Shown here: piece by piece, positions 8,747 to 17,948 of the stretch | How the letters are laid out: each line of letters opens with the position of its first letter | Position numbering within the stretch: position 1 is the first letter of the stretch | NCBI RefSeq assembly: GCF_000407185.1 | Contig: NZ_KE136481.1 | Location: 1,526,136 to 1,590,135 of the forward strand | Reading direction: 5' to 3' | Origin: Enterococcus malodoratus ATCC 43197 | Lineage (GTDB): Bacteria; Bacillota; Bacilli; Lactobacillales; Enterococcaceae | Length of the DNA stretch: 64,000 bases | Position numbers and translations under genes: made by a program | Notes under the pieces: generated by a model | Database searches by the model: none | Seen by the model: only the letters and a program-made list of their open reading frames with translations | What the model was told of the DNA's origin: nothing

Positions 8747-9154
8747 TTACTTTTTTATTGGTAATTCCAATACTTGGCAGCTGTCGATGACGGCCGCATG
8801 AATTTCTTTTGCTGTTTCTCGTGTAAATCCTCCGACGCCTTGTTTCATTACTGCTTCCAGCAACATCGAAGCACATAATCCCGATATCGCTACGACTTCA
8901 TAATCTTTTGATAAACGTAATGCGACATTACTGGGTGTTCCGCCCTTGATATCCGTTAAGATCAATAATTTATCGTTCCATTTTAGTTGGTCAATTTGTG
9001 CCTTGACTCGTTCTAAGTACTCAGGCAACGAATCTTCCGCATTCAAAGCAACTTCATAAACATTGTGAATCTCCCCAACAATCATTTGAACACTTTTTAA
9101 AAGCTCTCTTCCCCATCCATTATGAGTCAAGATTAAAATCGGTTCTTTTTCCAT
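8747..9154 (-). CDS. dgaA: PTS mannose-family EIIA component, DgaA type
   Basis: The 135-aa protein has the EIIA-Man fold features: LILTHNGWGRELL near the N-terminus, where the histidine should accept phosphate from HPr, and ILTDIKGGTPSNVA. It is the first gene of the structural operon, directly behind the sigma-54 promoter, with an AAGGAG box before its ATG. Confidence 0.92.
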   Translation of the reverse strand: MEKEPILILTHNGWGRELLKSVQMIVGEIHNVYEVALNAEDSLPEYLERVKAQIDQLKWNDKLLILTDIKGGTPSNVALRLSKDYEVVAISGLCASMLLEAVMKQGVGGFTRETAKEIHAAVIDSCQVLELPIKK

Positions 9155-9190
9155 ACCCTCACTCCTTACATTGTTTTCACCTTTCTATAA

Positions 9191-9207
9191 AGCAAGTGCT
9201 GTGCCAA
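9191..9207 (-). promoter_or_regulatory. sigma-54 (-24/-12) promoter of the dga operon
   Basis: On the minus strand the sequence TTGGCACAGCACTTGCT has GG at -24 and GC at -12 with the standard spacing, an excellent match to the RpoN consensus TGGCAC-N5-TTGCW. It lies about 35 bases before the dgaA start and after the dgaR terminator. The upstream gene encodes an activator with the GAFTGA-type loop, which fits. Confidence 0.92.
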
Positions 9208-9210
9208 AAA

Positions 9211-9235
9211 AATAGCCCTTTAAAAAAGGGCTATT
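9211..9235 (-). terminator. intrinsic terminator after dgaR
   Basis: AATAGCCCTT pairs with AAGGGCTATT around a five-base loop and a T-run follows on the minus strand. It separates dgaR from the sigma-54 promoter. Confidence 0.88.
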
Positions 9236-9244
9236 CTTCGCGGT

Positions 9245-12064
9245 TTACACGTTGACCTCAAACAACAATTCATAAATATATTTCACTTCCAACGGCGGAA
9301 TGATGACATTATATGACACTTCGATCGGTCGGAAGGCCATTTTGATGACAGATGCCAGCTCCGGCAGCTCACGATATGACAGTTCATAGGAAGTATGATC
9401 ATATTCTGGATGTTGGATTTGCCGTTCGATCATACATGCGCAATGAATGATGAAGCGCAGCAGCCGTTTCTCATCACTTTTCTTTTTAGTCTGCATACAA
9501 ATATCCGAATAAATCTTGGACAATTCGATCGTGATACTTTTGGGATTTAAAATACTCAATAGATCTGTAATTGCTTCGATCGACAATCCTTGGATATATT
9601 TGGCTGAAACTTTTTTTAGCACCGCTTGATTTTCATCCTTGGCTAGATCGAAGCCTAACATCTGGAACACCAGCCGAATTCCTTGATCAGACAATAAATT
9701 ATCCAACGAAACAAAAGGAATATCCGGAATCTCCGTCTTCACAGTCCCAATAATACCCACTAACTTCTCATCTTCGTGAACAAAGGAAAGCAGTCGACTA
9801 AGATTTTCCAATTCTTTTTTCTCAAGCGTGATGATTCTGACGTTGGTCAATAATTCTTGCGGGAAAGTATTTAACAATAGTTTCTCAATTTTCAATGCTG
9901 TTCCTAAACCGGTTAAGCAAGAAATAACTAATACCTTGGAATCCTCAAAATTCCCTCTACGGCAAATGAGCGCCTTATGATTTTTCTCCTTTAGAACCGG
10001 CAGAAGATACTCAAAATTAGTTGATTCATAAATGGCTTCGCGAGCCACCTCCAGTAAAGTCAGCAAATTGATATTGCTGATCAATAGCACTTCTATCTGA
10101 AATTCTTTACTGATTACATTACCGAAATAAACCAATGAACCAATATCAACCATCAAAATCAATTTGCTGTAGCCATTATCTCGTACGACTTGTCGAACCT
10201 TATCTAGGGTTTCCTCCACGGACTGATTGATCGGCATATTAACGGAGTTCATTAAACTCGTCGAAAATAATACATTCGTATACTCTACCATGCTGGATGC
10301 CGTTGCACTTCCATGAGCGACCACAACAATCCCGCATTTTTCATCTAACTCATAGCGGCGATCCGTTGCTTTTATTTTCCGTATAAACAAATCATAAAAA
10401 ATGATTTCTGTATTCGGCAGCTTCAAGGCAAAATAGTCTTCAATGTAATCCACGATTTTCTCCGCAAGCTGATAATTTTCTATTTTGCCGGAGAAAATAT
10501 TTTTCGTCAGATCAAAAAAATCTTCATTTATCTGTGCCGAATAAAATACACTAGAGTAAATATGCGCAGCTAAAACATCTTTCAAATTCTCAGGCAGAAG
10601 AATGCCCAACTCCTGTTCGATATAGTGAATAATCTGATTTATTTGTTCATAGAACTGCTCGTCTATATCGTGATCTTCGGAAAAGGATTGATTGAAAAGA
10701 TCCATATCGTAGAGCTGGTCCAGTTTATTTTGCATCATGGCTACCGCATCTTTGGATGAAATATTTACATTCTTAAGATCGGCATACTCCTTTAACAAGA
10801 AATTATAAAAACGATCATTCTGCTTGTCCTTCACCTGTAGCAACTGCTCCACATGAGGATAAAAATAGTCATGCTGGATTTTGATCCCTCGACTAGGAAC
10901 ATACTCATTCAATACAACGATATCCTTCGTATCCACCGTGTTTTCGTCCAGCATCCCCAACGGTACCTCGATGTTCAATTCTTGGATCTCGTAGTCGATC
11001 GCATCAAGATACGCCTGCGCACAAATAAACTGGATCTCTGACTTCAATTCACCGACATTCGCTTTGTACTTGGAGAAAACGAGATATTTCAAGGTATTAT
11101 AAGAAATAGAAATATCCTTTTGAATTCCCTGACTCTCTTCCATGAAAAAGGTCAGGATCAGCTGGATTTTCTCTTTGATCGACCGTTCGGACAAGCTGGG
11201 AATATGTAAATTTACCGGTATTCGTCGCAAAAACGTTTTTAGAAACGTTTTTTCCAATTCTTCTGTTGTGGCAAAAATGAATTTAATTGAAACATGCCGC
11301 TGCTTTTCAGCCTCGCCCATTCGGGTAAAATAGCCCTTATCCAGCAACGTAAATAGCTTTTCTTGTCCCTCATTAGTCAGTCGATGAACCTCATCTAAAA
11401 AGAAGAATCCCCCATCCGCCAATTCGACCAATCCCTGATGATCGTTATCCGCACCAGTAAAACTTCCTTTTTTATAACCGAATAAATGGGAGGTCAGCAG
11501 TTCTGGATTATTGAAATACTCCGCACAGTTAAAATAAATAAAAGGAACTTTCTGCGCTGTTTTGGCTTCAAAAAATTCATGTAAATGTTCCGCCAATAAC
11601 GTTTTTCCTACTCCAGATTCACCTGTCAGCATAATATTCAAGCCTTTAGGTGGATACAAGACTGCTGCCTTCAGCTTTTTAATACTATCTGCCAGGCTGC
11701 CATCGTAGCCGATTACTTTGGAAAATGGATTGTTTCGAAACTCTTGCTTCTGCTGCTCCTTTTTCTCTAACTCTTGGCGGATCTCTATTTCCAATTCTTC
11801 AAGTGAAGCGTATTCATCTTTCCGCGGAGAAAAAAAGAAAGTTTTTTCTAAAGCCGAACGAGCAAAAAATAAAACTGGACGTGATTTAACTTTGATGACC
11901 TGATGTTTATTGGTTAATTTTGATAAATCTTCACTGACCGCAGTCCGAGCATAGTCGGTCACCTCGCAAATATCTTTTACGGTGCAACCCTTTAATTGGC
12001 TTAAGGCTAATTCATTCTGCTGATGGAAGGTATACAGACATTCAAAAATAGTATCAATTCTCAT
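9245..12064 (-). CDS. dgaR: sigma-54-dependent activator with PTS regulatory domains (LevR/DgaR type)
   Basis: The 939-aa protein has an N-terminal HTH (about 1-60), an AAA+ domain with Walker A GESGVGKT (about 148-155), the sigma-54 contact loop GSFTGA (about 200-205) and Walker B GGFFFLDEVHRL. PRD and EIIA/EIIB-like domains follow (for example GIVVVAHGSATASSM and a CLTGLGTALKIEKLL stretch). Such activators open RpoN promoters and are tuned by PTS phosphorylation. The ATG at 12064 follows a GGGGGAG box. The sigma-54 promoter lies just beyond its terminator, so it should activate dgaA-F. RpoN itself is not in the window. Confidence 0.9.
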   Translation of the reverse strand: MRIDTIFECLYTFHQQNELALSQLKGCTVKDICEVTDYARTAVSEDLSKLTNKHQVIKVKSRPVLFFARSALEKTFFFSPRKDEYASLEELEIEIRQELEKKEQQKQEFRNNPFSKVIGYDGSLADSIKKLKAAVLYPPKGLNIMLTGESGVGKTLLAEHLHEFFEAKTAQKVPFIYFNCAEYFNNPELLTSHLFGYKKGSFTGADNDHQGLVELADGGFFFLDEVHRLTNEGQEKLFTLLDKGYFTRMGEAEKQRHVSIKFIFATTEELEKTFLKTFLRRIPVNLHIPSLSERSIKEKIQLILTFFMEESQGIQKDISISYNTLKYLVFSKYKANVGELKSEIQFICAQAYLDAIDYEIQELNIEVPLGMLDENTVDTKDIVVLNEYVPSRGIKIQHDYFYPHVEQLLQVKDKQNDRFYNFLLKEYADLKNVNISSKDAVAMMQNKLDQLYDMDLFNQSFSEDHDIDEQFYEQINQIIHYIEQELGILLPENLKDVLAAHIYSSVFYSAQINEDFFDLTKNIFSGKIENYQLAEKIVDYIEDYFALKLPNTEIIFYDLFIRKIKATDRRYELDEKCGIVVVAHGSATASSMVEYTNVLFSTSLMNSVNMPINQSVEETLDKVRQVVRDNGYSKLILMVDIGSLVYFGNVISKEFQIEVLLISNINLLTLLEVAREAIYESTNFEYLLPVLKEKNHKALICRRGNFEDSKVLVISCLTGLGTALKIEKLLLNTFPQELLTNVRIITLEKKELENLSRLLSFVHEDEKLVGIIGTVKTEIPDIPFVSLDNLLSDQGIRLVFQMLGFDLAKDENQAVLKKVSAKYIQGLSIEAITDLLSILNPKSITIELSKIYSDICMQTKKKSDEKRLLRFIIHCACMIERQIQHPEYDHTSYELSYRELPELASVIKMAFRPIEVSYNVIIPPLEVKYIYELLFEVNV

Positions 12065-12199
12065 AGTTTTCTCCCCCAAAGAGTCGTTAGCTTGTTTTTA
12101 TCATCTCCCGAGTCATAAAGCAACACAATCTTTTATAAGCAAACTAAAAAAAGAATGATTGCTCATTGTATTAAGAACTTTAAAAATGATAACTGTGTT

Positions 12200-12811
12200 T
12201 CATTCCCCTAAAATTTTACGTTCATCATCATTGATCCAGATTGCCTGATGATCCTTGATCGCCACTGTTTCTTTCTGGTCTTCATTTGATTGAACCATTT
12301 TATCCGCCGCGTCTTTGAATTCTCGACTTTGATAATGTGGAACGACATAAAAATCAATCAGGTCTAAACCAGCATAATCCGTCAAATCAGGCGCCTGTTT
12401 TGGATCGTCCATTACAGCCGAGTAACCTATATCTGGACAAACTACGATCGCTCCAGCAGATTCTCCAATGTAAAGTTTTCCTTTTCTTACTTCTTCAATA
12501 ATGAGCTGATCCGTTCTTGTTCTGCGTAATTCTTGCAATAAGAAGAATGTATTTCCACCAGCTATATAAATGATCTCGTTCTTGGCTAATGTAGCTTTAC
12601 TCTGTTCATACGTCACTTTACCAATATCCAGCTCCTCTACCTTCATTCCGCTGAAACGCAAAGCCCATTTTCCGATTCTGACAAAAAAGCCCAGCTTTTC
12701 AACTTTGCTGGCAATTGGAATATAGGTGACTGTTTGTCCTTTAACGTCCTCAACCGATTTTAGCAGCCCCGAAACATTTTGAAACATCGACACTAAAAAC
12801 ATTCGTTTCAT
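12200..12811 (-). CDS. peptidase E-like protein (S51 / type 1 glutamine amidotransferase-like)
   Basis: This 203-aa protein has IYIAGGNTFFLLQEL and YIGESAGAIVV; the serine in GESAGA is the expected nucleophile of S51 peptidases, which cleave Asp-Xaa dipeptides. The length fits the family (about 200-230 aa). It stands alone between dgaR and truA, with a GGGGGAT box before the ATG. The physiological substrate is not established here. Confidence 0.85.
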   Translation of the reverse strand: MKRMFLVSMFQNVSGLLKSVEDVKGQTVTYIPIASKVEKLGFFVRIGKWALRFSGMKVEELDIGKVTYEQSKATLAKNEIIYIAGGNTFFLLQELRRTRTDQLIIEEVRKGKLYIGESAGAIVVCPDIGYSAVMDDPKQAPDLTDYAGLDLIDFYVVPHYQSREFKDAADKMVQSNEDQKETVAIKDHQAIWINDDERKILGE

Positions 12812-12890
12812 CTGCGATCCCCCGCTTCTTTTCCGGTATCCATAACTTTATTATAAACGCTCTCGGCTATCGAAAGAACAAATAAAAAAA

Positions 12891-12922
12891 CTAGCCCTGA
12901 ACGTTTTTCCGTTCAAAACTAG
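12891..12922 (-). terminator. intrinsic terminator of truA
   Basis: CTAG and GAACG pair with CGTTC and CTAG around an A/T loop, with a short internal mismatch, followed on the minus strand by a T-run. It lies just past the truA stop. Confidence 0.75.
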
Positions 12923-12933
12923 CTTTATTCAAT

Positions 12934-13671
12934 CTAATAATACACTTCATCTAGGAACAGACCATGCGCCGGTACTGTTTCTCCAGCATTTTCCCGAACC
13001 TTTGTCTCAAAAATTTCGTCGATTACTATCAACTCTAATTTTCCCGCACCAATTTCTAAAATCGTGCCCATCAGAATTCGAACCATTTTATGCAGGAAGC
13101 CGTCGCCGACAAAAGTAAAATGCAGCATGCTGCCTTCGCGTTCGATTGAAATGTCATCAATCGTTCGAGTCGTTGATTTCTTCGTTTTTTTCAATGCCGA
13201 AAAACCAGCGAAATCATGCTTGCCAATCAGTTTCTCACAAGCCGCAGTCATTTTGTCCATATCCAACGTTTGCGGAAAGTAAAAACTATGATACCGTTCA
13301 AAGGCCGTTGGAATTGGATCATTCCAAACATAGTAGCTGTATTGTTTGCCCTTCACATTATAACGTGCGTGGAAACGTTCAGGCATCTCTTCTACTTTTT
13401 TCACCACGATATCACCCGGTAAATAGCGATTGAAGAACGCCAGCATTTCATTTCGTGCCATTTCTGAATTGGTTTTGAAATTCGCTGCTTGACCTTTCGC
13501 ATGTGCACCGGCATCTGTTCGACCAGAACCGATAATCTCGATTTTTTCATTAGTCATCTGCTCGATCACACTTTCGATTTTCCCTTGGATCGTTTTCTCT
13601 GAATCACCCAGCCGCTGCCAGCCAAGGTAACGCTTGCCATCGTATTCGATGGTTAATTTAATATTTCGCAT
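12934..13671 (-). CDS. truA: tRNA pseudouridine synthase A
   Basis: The 245-aa protein begins with KLTIEYDGKRYLGWQR and carries GSGRTDAGAHAKGQ, where the aspartate is the catalytic residue, as well as FHARYNVKGKQYSY and GDGFLHKMVRILMG. TruA modifies U38-U40 in the anticodon stem of tRNAs. Length is normal for the family. A GAGGAGG box precedes the ATG and a terminator follows, so it is a single-gene unit here. Confidence 0.96.
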   Translation of the reverse strand: MRNIKLTIEYDGKRYLGWQRLGDSEKTIQGKIESVIEQMTNEKIEIIGSGRTDAGAHAKGQAANFKTNSEMARNEMLAFFNRYLPGDIVVKKVEEMPERFHARYNVKGKQYSYYVWNDPIPTAFERYHSFYFPQTLDMDKMTAACEKLIGKHDFAGFSALKKTKKSTTRTIDDISIEREGSMLHFTFVGDGFLHKMVRILMGTILEIGAGKLELIVIDEIFETKVRENAGETVPAHGLFLDEVYY

Positions 13672-13752
13672 AGGATAAATCCTCCTCTAAAGTTTCACAC
13701 TGAACCAATGTACCACAGAACGCTGAGATGCCCTAGTGTAGAGGATAAAAAG

Positions 13753-13787
13753 AAAGCCAGAACACTCCGAAAAGTGGTCTGACTTTT
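13753..13787 (-). terminator. intrinsic terminator of the PTS/peptidase operon
   Basis: AGCCAGAACACT and AGTGGTCTGACT form a stem with one mismatch and a G-T pair, followed by T-rich sequence on the minus strand. It is placed just after the malY-like stop. Confidence 0.75.
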
Positions 13788-13791
13788 AAAG

Positions 13792-14979
13792 TTAAACAAG
13801 TTCGACGCTCTTGTTGTATTCTTTTTTTATTCGACTTAAAGCCTCTAGCAATAGCTCTCTTGGCATTCCGATACTCAAACGGACAAATCCTTCGCCATCT
13901 TGGACAAAGTAGCTGCCGACCACCATTGTCAAATTAGCCCGACGGAAAAATCTCTGCATTTCTGCTTCATCCTTGAACCAATCACGCACATCGATCCATG
14001 CTAAGAATGAAGATTCTGACGGCATCACTTTAGCCTCTGGAATTTCTGCAAAGAAATCATCAATGATCTGCATATTTCCTTCTACATAATCAATCATCTC
14101 ATCCAGCCAATCTTCACTCTCGTTATAAGCCGCCACGATTGCAGGTACAGCAAACACATGCGGAGAAGTAATCGAATTTTTTTGCAGTTGCAGCAGCAAC
14201 GTTTCTCTGATCGCCGGGTTTGGAATCACGACATACGACGTTTTTAATCCGCCTAAATTAAATCCTTTATTCGGAGAAAGACACAACACGCTATGCTGTG
14301 AAATTTCTGGGTGAGCGTTCCAGATCGAAGTAAAGGTTTGATTTTTATAAACAATGTCACGATGAATTTCATCACACACCAAAAGAACGTTGTGCCGAAT
14401 ACATAATTCCGCTAATTGAAAAAGCTCTTCCTTCGTCCAAATTCGACCAGATGGATTCTGCGGACTACAGAAAATGAACAGCTTGATTTCATTTTCTATC
14501 ATCTGCCGCTCCATATCTTCAAAATCCAAATAGTAGCGATTGTCGCGATTGATCAGCGAACTGCAAAATAATTTTCGTTCATTATGTTCGACCGCCTCAG
14601 CAAAAGGATCATACGCAGGCGTATTGATCAAAACCCCTTCGCCTTTTTCCGTATAGGCTTGCACAATATAATGCAATGTTGAAACTGTTCCAAAGGTCAG
14701 CTTAATCCAGTCTTTTTCGATGTACGTATCATAACGACGTTGATTCCAATCAATCACCGCCTCATAAAACTCATCCGGCACATAAGAATAGCTGTAACCC
14801 CCAATACTCGCACGTTTCATCAAAGCTTTTTGGATCGCTGGTGCGACTTCAAAATCAATGTCCGCTAAATCCATCGGGATCGCATCCTCATTCAAGCCAA
14901 ATTTTTCTTTCAACACCTGATTGCTCCACTTCCGCGCATTTCCCTGTTTGCGGTCGATAACCTTATCCAAATTATACAT
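13792..14979 (-). CDS. MalY/PatB-type PLP aminotransferase (cystathionine beta-lyase-like)
   Basis: The 395-aa fold-type I PLP protein has IFCSPQNPSGRIWTKEEL, LVCDEIHRDIVY and LSPNKGFNLGGLKTSY, where the lysine of SPNK should bind PLP. The MalY/PatB group cleaves C-S bonds of cystathionine or cysteine conjugates. Its ATG at 14979 overlaps the end of the M24 peptidase gene, so it is coupled to it. As the last gene of a PTS/peptidase operon it may process an amino acid released from a conjugated substrate; that role is inference. Confidence 0.85.
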   Translation of the reverse strand: MYNLDKVIDRKQGNARKWSNQVLKEKFGLNEDAIPMDLADIDFEVAPAIQKALMKRASIGGYSYSYVPDEFYEAVIDWNQRRYDTYIEKDWIKLTFGTVSTLHYIVQAYTEKGEGVLINTPAYDPFAEAVEHNERKLFCSSLINRDNRYYLDFEDMERQMIENEIKLFIFCSPQNPSGRIWTKEELFQLAELCIRHNVLLVCDEIHRDIVYKNQTFTSIWNAHPEISQHSVLCLSPNKGFNLGGLKTSYVVIPNPAIRETLLLQLQKNSITSPHVFAVPAIVAAYNESEDWLDEMIDYVEGNMQIIDDFFAEIPEAKVMPSESSFLAWIDVRDWFKDEAEMQRFFRRANLTMVVGSYFVQDGEGFVRLSIGMPRELLLEALSRIKKEYNKSVELV

Positions 14980-16039
14980 AGCATTCACCTACTGTTAACA
15001 GTTCTTTTGTGGTTTGATTTAGCGGAACCCCAATACCATTTCGGATCACGACATCATCTTCAATTCGCACACCGCCGACACCCGGAAGATAAATTCCCGG
15101 TTCAACACTCATCACCATATGTTCTTTTAAGACCATTTGACTCTTCGGATTCAAAATCGGCACATCGCCGCCCATTCCGATCCCATGTCCTAAGCCATGA
15201 CTAAAATAATCACCGTAACCAGCTGCGCTAATAATCTTTCGTGCCACCGCATCAACTTCTTGACCCGTTACACCTTCACGAATAAAATCAGAAGCAGCTT
15301 GCTGGGCTTCTTTTACTACTTGATAGATCGTTCTTAATTCTTGGGTTGCTTCACCTAACGAAACAGTTCGAGTCATGTCCGACTGATAGTCATCCAGCAC
15401 GATCCCAAAATCAATCGTAATAAAATCACCTGCTGTAAACACCCGCTGCGTCGGACGACCATGAGGCAATGCGCTTCGCGGCCCACTGGCAACGATTGGA
15501 TCAAATGCCATCGCGGTAGCACCCTTTTTCAATGAAAGATAATGGATCAAAGCTCCAAGCTCATTTTCCTGCATCCCAACCTTAATTTCAGGAATGAGTT
15601 CGGCGAAAATTTCATCCGTGACCACACAAGCATTTTGGATCAGTTGGATTTCTTCCTGTGATTTGATTGCACGAAGTTCTTGAATTTGGCTCGACCAAAT
15701 CTCAACGTCAAACGAATCAGCCAACGCACGATATTCTTGAATCGACAATCCATTTGGTTCAATCGCCAAATCTGTCATTTTCTGTTGATTCAGCCAATCG
15801 AAAATTTTCGGCAGATAACTGCCTTGCGGTACTTCAACATTTTCAAAACCGTTTGTTAAATCTTTTATCTCTTGGCGGTAACGCCCATCAAAAAACTGAA
15901 CTTGAGAAGAAGGCGTGACAACTAAATAGATGCCACTGCCTCCTAATGAACCAAAGTATTTTTTGTTCTCGCGATTTTTGATGATGATTGCGTCCTTACC
16001 CGACTCGTTTAAAAGTTGCTGTAATTTTTCAATTCTCAT
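14972..16039 (-). CDS. M24B Xaa-Pro dipeptidase/aminopeptidase
   Basis: The 355-aa protein has an N-terminal creatinase-like domain and a pita-bread metallopeptidase domain. Metal ligands are visible: IDFGIVLDDYQSDMTR (two aspartates), GHGLGHGIG (histidine), SVEPGIYLPG and GVRIEDDVVI (glutamates). It removes N-terminal residues before proline or cleaves Xaa-Pro dipeptides in the cytoplasm. The ATG at 16039 has a GGAG box; a longer upstream frame would overlap the EIIC gene and is unlikely. It lies between the EIIC and malY-like genes. Confidence 0.9.
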   Translation of the reverse strand: MRIEKLQQLLNESGKDAIIIKNRENKKYFGSLGGSGIYLVVTPSSQVQFFDGRYRQEIKDLTNGFENVEVPQGSYLPKIFDWLNQQKMTDLAIEPNGLSIQEYRALADSFDVEIWSSQIQELRAIKSQEEIQLIQNACVVTDEIFAELIPEIKVGMQENELGALIHYLSLKKGATAMAFDPIVASGPRSALPHGRPTQRVFTAGDFITIDFGIVLDDYQSDMTRTVSLGEATQELRTIYQVVKEAQQAASDFIREGVTGQEVDAVARKIISAAGYGDYFSHGLGHGIGMGGDVPILNPKSQMVLKEHMVMSVEPGIYLPGVGGVRIEDDVVIRNGIGVPLNQTTKELLTVGECYV

Positions 16040-16055
16040 CTGACACACTCCAATT

Positions 16056-17381
16056 TTAGAAATCGAGATCCAAGCCATCCAGGATATCCGTATCGCCTTG
16101 GTCGAAGATCGTTTTCTTTTCCTTTTTCTTCGCTTCATCTTTCAACTCGTTGCGTTCCATAATCTTGAAGAACGGTACATAAATAGCTACTGCAAGAACC
16201 AGCTGCAAAGCATTGACTAGGATCGTTCGCCAATCCCCATTCGTCAGGAAGCCCTCCAAGAAGATACCCACATACGGCGGATCAAAGATTGGTTTGTTCA
16301 ACCAGCCCCAATGCATGAAGAACATCGGCAAGGTTCCGATGATCGCTCCGCCAAACACATGTGGAACGAACATCAACGGATTTAAAATGATTGGTGCACC
16401 AAACAAGATTGGTTCATTGATCCCAAACAAGGCTGGGAATAAAGAGACCTTTCCAATTTGACGATACCGTTTTGATTTTGAAAACAAACAAGCCACGATA
16501 CAGCCGATCGAAATGCCACAGCCAGTAAATCCGAAGAATGCACTTGAAGCGCCCGCTGTATAGAAATGCGGAATCGGTTGACCTGCTTGGAAAGCTGAGA
16601 TATTTTCTGCAATAAAAGCTACCATGATTGGACGCGTGATCGGACTGAATACTGACGAATGAATCCCAAAGAAGAAGATCAGACAGATACAGAAATTCAG
16701 CGCCAATACGGACCAAGGATTGTCCATCGAACCAACCAGCGGTGACAAGAAGCGCGTCAAGATTGTTGGCGGCAATTCTCCAGCCGTTTGCATCAACGCA
16801 AAGCGCCCAATGATAAAGGTTCCACCGACGATCAATGTTACTGGAATCAATTCAAACGATTTCGAAACAAAATCGGGAACGCCATCTGGCATTCGAATCG
16901 TCATATTGTGTTTTTTACAGAAGTTGTATAATTCTACGGTGATCAAGGCGACAAACATTGATGTAAACAATCCTTTAGCACCAAAATTAGTAATATCCAG
17001 CATTCCATTTTTATCAAAGGTCGCTGTCATAAACAAGAAACCAAAAAGTGATAGCGTCACAGCACCGGGAATATATAATTTGTAATGATTTCCTAGATTA
17101 TACGAAATCGCCGCACAGGCATAGAGACCGATCAAGCCTGTCGATAAAGTTACCGGGAGATTAAATAATTCCGCATTATTAAGAATAAACTGACTAAACG
17201 CGTTGGATTCTCCCAACATGTTTGGCAACGCCGGCAAGATAGCAAAGAAACTTCCTAAAATAGTAAATGGTGTCATAGCAACCATCCCGGCTTTGATAGC
17301 ACTCAAATGTCGTTGATTATCAACTTTGTGCGCCAGCGGGACGAAGAAACGATTCATAAAAGCCTCGAATTTTGCGAACAT
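16056..17381 (-). CDS. PTS lactose/cellobiose-family EIIC component
   Basis: The 441-aa membrane protein begins FEAFMNRFFVPLAHKVDNQRHLSAIKAGM, a typical CelB start, and has GINEPILFGAPIILNPLMFVP, the conserved EIIC-Lac/Cel substrate motif. About ten hydrophobic segments are seen. It would carry a beta-glucoside-like or modified substrate. The AGGAGG box before the ATG lies in a repeated segment shared with the gap before it. The C-terminal tail is charged and may interact with EIIB. Confidence 0.92.
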   Translation of the reverse strand: MFAKFEAFMNRFFVPLAHKVDNQRHLSAIKAGMVAMTPFTILGSFFAILPALPNMLGESNAFSQFILNNAELFNLPVTLSTGLIGLYACAAISYNLGNHYKLYIPGAVTLSLFGFLFMTATFDKNGMLDITNFGAKGLFTSMFVALITVELYNFCKKHNMTIRMPDGVPDFVSKSFELIPVTLIVGGTFIIGRFALMQTAGELPPTILTRFLSPLVGSMDNPWSVLALNFCICLIFFFGIHSSVFSPITRPIMVAFIAENISAFQAGQPIPHFYTAGASSAFFGFTGCGISIGCIVACLFSKSKRYRQIGKVSLFPALFGINEPILFGAPIILNPLMFVPHVFGGAIIGTLPMFFMHWGWLNKPIFDPPYVGIFLEGFLTNGDWRTILVNALQLVLAVAIYVPFFKIMERNELKDEAKKKEKKTIFDQGDTDILDGLDLDF

Positions 17382-17389
17382 GGTATTCC

Positions 17390-17531
17390 TCCTAGTTCAT
17401 ATTAATGTATCTATTTTTCCAAGAAAAATAGGTTTGTTTTTCTCCACGTATATCATTCCACTAAAGCCTTAAGTTTTATGATTCTGCGAAAAGTGGAACT
17501 GACATCCTAGTTCATATTAATGTATCTATTT
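17390..17531 (-). repeat. intergenic repeat element between EIIB and EIIC of the second PTS operon
   Basis: A 27-base segment at 17390-17416 recurs exactly at 17505-17531. Between them lie a hairpin (CTATTTTTC/GAAAAATAG), a GTATATCAT motif, and arms TTCCACT (17456) and AGTGGAA (17492). The layout matches the element between dgaB and dgaC, where the arms are TCTAACT/AGTTAGA, so pairing is kept although the bases differ. The flanking repeat includes the upstream part of the EIIC ribosome site. Confidence 0.8.
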
Positions 17532-17576
17532 CTAATTTCTGTATGAAGTTAAACGAGCATTTCTTTTCTATTTTGT

Positions 17577-17918
17577 TTAAATGGCCTGTTTAGCCAATTG
17601 ATGTTTTTTATGCGTGACTAAAGCAAGCTTCATTACTGTTGCCCCATCCATTTGTCCATAAACATCTTTATCGATCACCGCATAGGGAATATCTCTCGGT
17701 TCTATTATTGATTTAATGAAATCAATTTTGTGAGTGATTTGCGGTCCGACTAAAACAATATCCCAGCCGTCTATTTGGCTTTCAATCGAATCTGCTGGGA
17801 TCGCAGTAAAATCAAAATCCGCCTCGTTTAATTTTTCGCTTTGTTGAACTACTTTTCGCATATTTTGCATCAACATATTGGTAGAGAATCCTCCAGCGCA
17901 GCATAGTAAAATTTTCAT
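17577..17918 (-). CDS. PTS lactose/cellobiose-family EIIB component
   Basis: The 113-aa protein starts MKILLCCAGGFSTNMLM, with the cysteine of the CxxGxST-type P-loop that carries the phosphate. A GPQI motif and VIDKDVYGQMDG near the end also fit EIIB-Cel. It lies between EIIA and EIIC; the gap to EIIC is enlarged by the repeat element. Confidence 0.92.
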   Translation of the reverse strand: MKILLCCAGGFSTNMLMQNMRKVVQQSEKLNEADFDFTAIPADSIESQIDGWDIVLVGPQITHKIDFIKSIIEPRDIPYAVIDKDVYGQMDGATVMKLALVTHKKHQLAKQAI

Positions 17919-17948
17919 AATCTTTTTCCCCTTTATCGTTTTATTTTA

